Below, piece after piece: positions 5,511 to 6,141 of a DNA stretch of 6,141 nt. The position numbers and the translations under genes are program-made. Source of the stretch: Betaproteobacteria bacterium (GTDB lineage: Bacteria > Pseudomonadota > Gammaproteobacteria > Burkholderiales > SG8-39); the NCBI GenBank assembly GCA_019245555.1, contig JAFARH010000323.1, positions 1 through 6,141 of the forward strand, read 5' to 3'. The stretch's first letter is position 1. The number at the start of each line of letters is the position of its first letter. Below the pieces are notes generated by a model. The model did not search any database, was not told where the DNA came from, and saw only the letters and a program-made list of their open reading frames with translations.

Positions 5511-5888
5511 ATGCCGGTCCAAGGAACCGCCCTGGTAGCGGAAGACGACGAACAGCTCGCCTTCATCCTCCGCTTCATCCTCGAGCGAGAGGGGTTCGAG
5601 GTCCATGCCGCGCCCGATGGGCGCACTGCCAAGGAACTGATCAACACCCTGCCACCGCCGGCGATCGTAGTGCTCGACGTGATGCTGCCGCATGCCGACG
5701 GCTACGAGCTCCTGGCGCAGGTTCGAGCCACGGCCGGTTGGCAAACCGTGCCGGTGATCATGCTGACCGCGCGGTCGCAGGAGCAGGACATCGTCCGCGG
5801 ACTCGAAGCAGGAGCGAATGACTACATGGTGAAACCATTCAAGCCCGAGGAACTGCGCGCGCGAATCCGACGCCTGCTCAAGAAATGA
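5511..5888 (+). CDS. Stand-alone CheY-like response regulator (receiver domain only)
   Basis: This is a 125-residue cytoplasmic protein made of a single receiver domain with no output domain, complete from start to stop. The acidic cluster is E11-D12-D13 (LVAEDDE), the phospho-acceptor is D56 (VVLDVMLP), the switch threonine is T86 (MLTAR), the aromatic switch residue is Y105 and the lysine-proline pair is K108-P109 (MVKPFKPEEL). All residues needed for phosphotransfer are present. A single-domain regulator works by binding a partner protein or relaying phosphate. No histidine kinase is in the window. Its stop codon overlaps by 4 bases (ATGA) the start of the YaiO-like barrel gene, so the two are almost certainly co-translated. 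The ATG at 5511 lacks a clear Shine-Dalgarno. The C-terminus is short (RIRRLLKK), which rules out a winged-helix DNA-binding domain unless a frameshift separates it, and the next frame is clearly a different protein. Confidence 0.93.
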   Translation: MPVQGTALVAEDDEQLAFILRFILEREGFEVHAAPDGRTAKELINTLPPPAIVVLDVMLPHADGYELLAQVRATAGWQTVPVIMLTARSQEQDIVRGLEAGANDYMVKPFKPEELRARIRRLLKK

Positions 5889-6141
5889 GATTCCTACTCG
5901 CGCTTCTCGCTCTGATAACGAGCCGCGCCTGGGCACTCGAGGCGGAAGCCGGCTTCACCCATGAGAGCTTGACCAACAATAGGCCAGACTGGAAAAGCAT
6001 TTACCTGGAAGCCGCTCACGACTTCGCCAAGCGGCAGACGCTTTACGGCGGAGTCCGCGAGACCGAGCGCTTCGATTTTCGCGACACGGAGATCGCAGCG
6101 GGCTACTACCACCCGTTCACCGAGCACTTCACGGCTCAGGT
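5885..6141 (+). CDS. YaiO-family outer-membrane beta-barrel protein (3' end cut by window edge)
   Basis: The 85 visible residues begin with a signal peptide (MRFLLALLALITSRAWA, likely cleaved before L18) and continue as alternating beta-strand sequence. LEAEAGFTHESLTN (18-31), DWKSIYLEAAHDF (35-47), TLYGGVRETERFDFRDTEI (52-70) and AGYYHP (72-77) resemble the barrel repeat of the YaiO family of outer-membrane proteins. The strands carry aromatic residues at their ends, as expected of a barrel. The gene starts inside the last codons of the receiver gene (ATGA overlap), so expression is probably coupled. YaiO-type barrels are poorly characterised; I recall them being found beside glycosyltransferase genes, which would point to glycan or envelope export, but any such partner would lie beyond the right edge. 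It is called from family resemblance by eye, and the remaining barrel is not visible. Confidence 0.78.
   Translation, partial: MRFLLALLALITSRAWALEAEAGFTHESLTNNRPDWKSIYLEAAHDFAKRQTLYGGVRETERFDFRDTEIAAGYYHPFTEHFTAQ

Noticed and set aside
4630..5538. A 302-codon open frame on the plus strand opposite zapE
   Set aside because: It is an antisense shadow: the minus-strand frame has full ZapE motifs, while this translation has no recognisable domain and is biased to Arg, Asp, Leu and Val as GC-rich antisense frames are.

Overview
The window is GC-rich (by eye just over 60%) and almost fully coding, with gaps of only 5 to 35 bases between nine genes. There is no stretch above 300 bases without a gene, and I see no RNA gene, insertion sequence or CRISPR array. 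Two Bug/TctC-type periplasmic binding proteins, an AcuI-type reductase, an adducin-like class II aldolase and ZapE together suggest a betaproteobacterium, most likely Burkholderiales or a relative. That taxonomic call is inference from gene content and codon use, not from a marker gene.

Left block (1-2358, minus strand). A Bug-family binding protein is followed 9 bases later by an AcuI/YhdH-type acryloyl-CoA reductase, and 5 bases after that by a response-regulator receiver domain that runs off the left edge. The spacing suggests one transcription unit read leftward.

Middle block (2380-3438, plus strand). A class II aldolase/adducin-family protein starts only 21 bases from the divergent Bug gene. 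It is followed by a small exported, possibly lipidated, cysteine-containing protein with a good ribosome binding site. The aldolase-like protein keeps the three metal-binding histidines but has glycine where FucA has its catalytic glutamate.

Right block. ZapE (AFG1-like ATPase) and a second Bug protein are read leftward and overlap by 4 bases (ATGA). The second Bug protein converges on the small exported protein, with a short hairpin at the junction. Divergent from zapE, after 35 bases holding a direct repeat and a flanking inverted repeat, is a stand-alone CheY-like receiver. It overlaps by 4 bases (ATGA) the start of a YaiO-family outer-membrane beta-barrel gene cut by the right edge.

Most of the content is ordinary for this kind of genome. 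The points most worth a second look are the receiver-barrel pair at the right edge, the altered active site of the aldolase-like protein, the atypical ligand-loop residues in the second Bug protein, and the very short divergent control regions.
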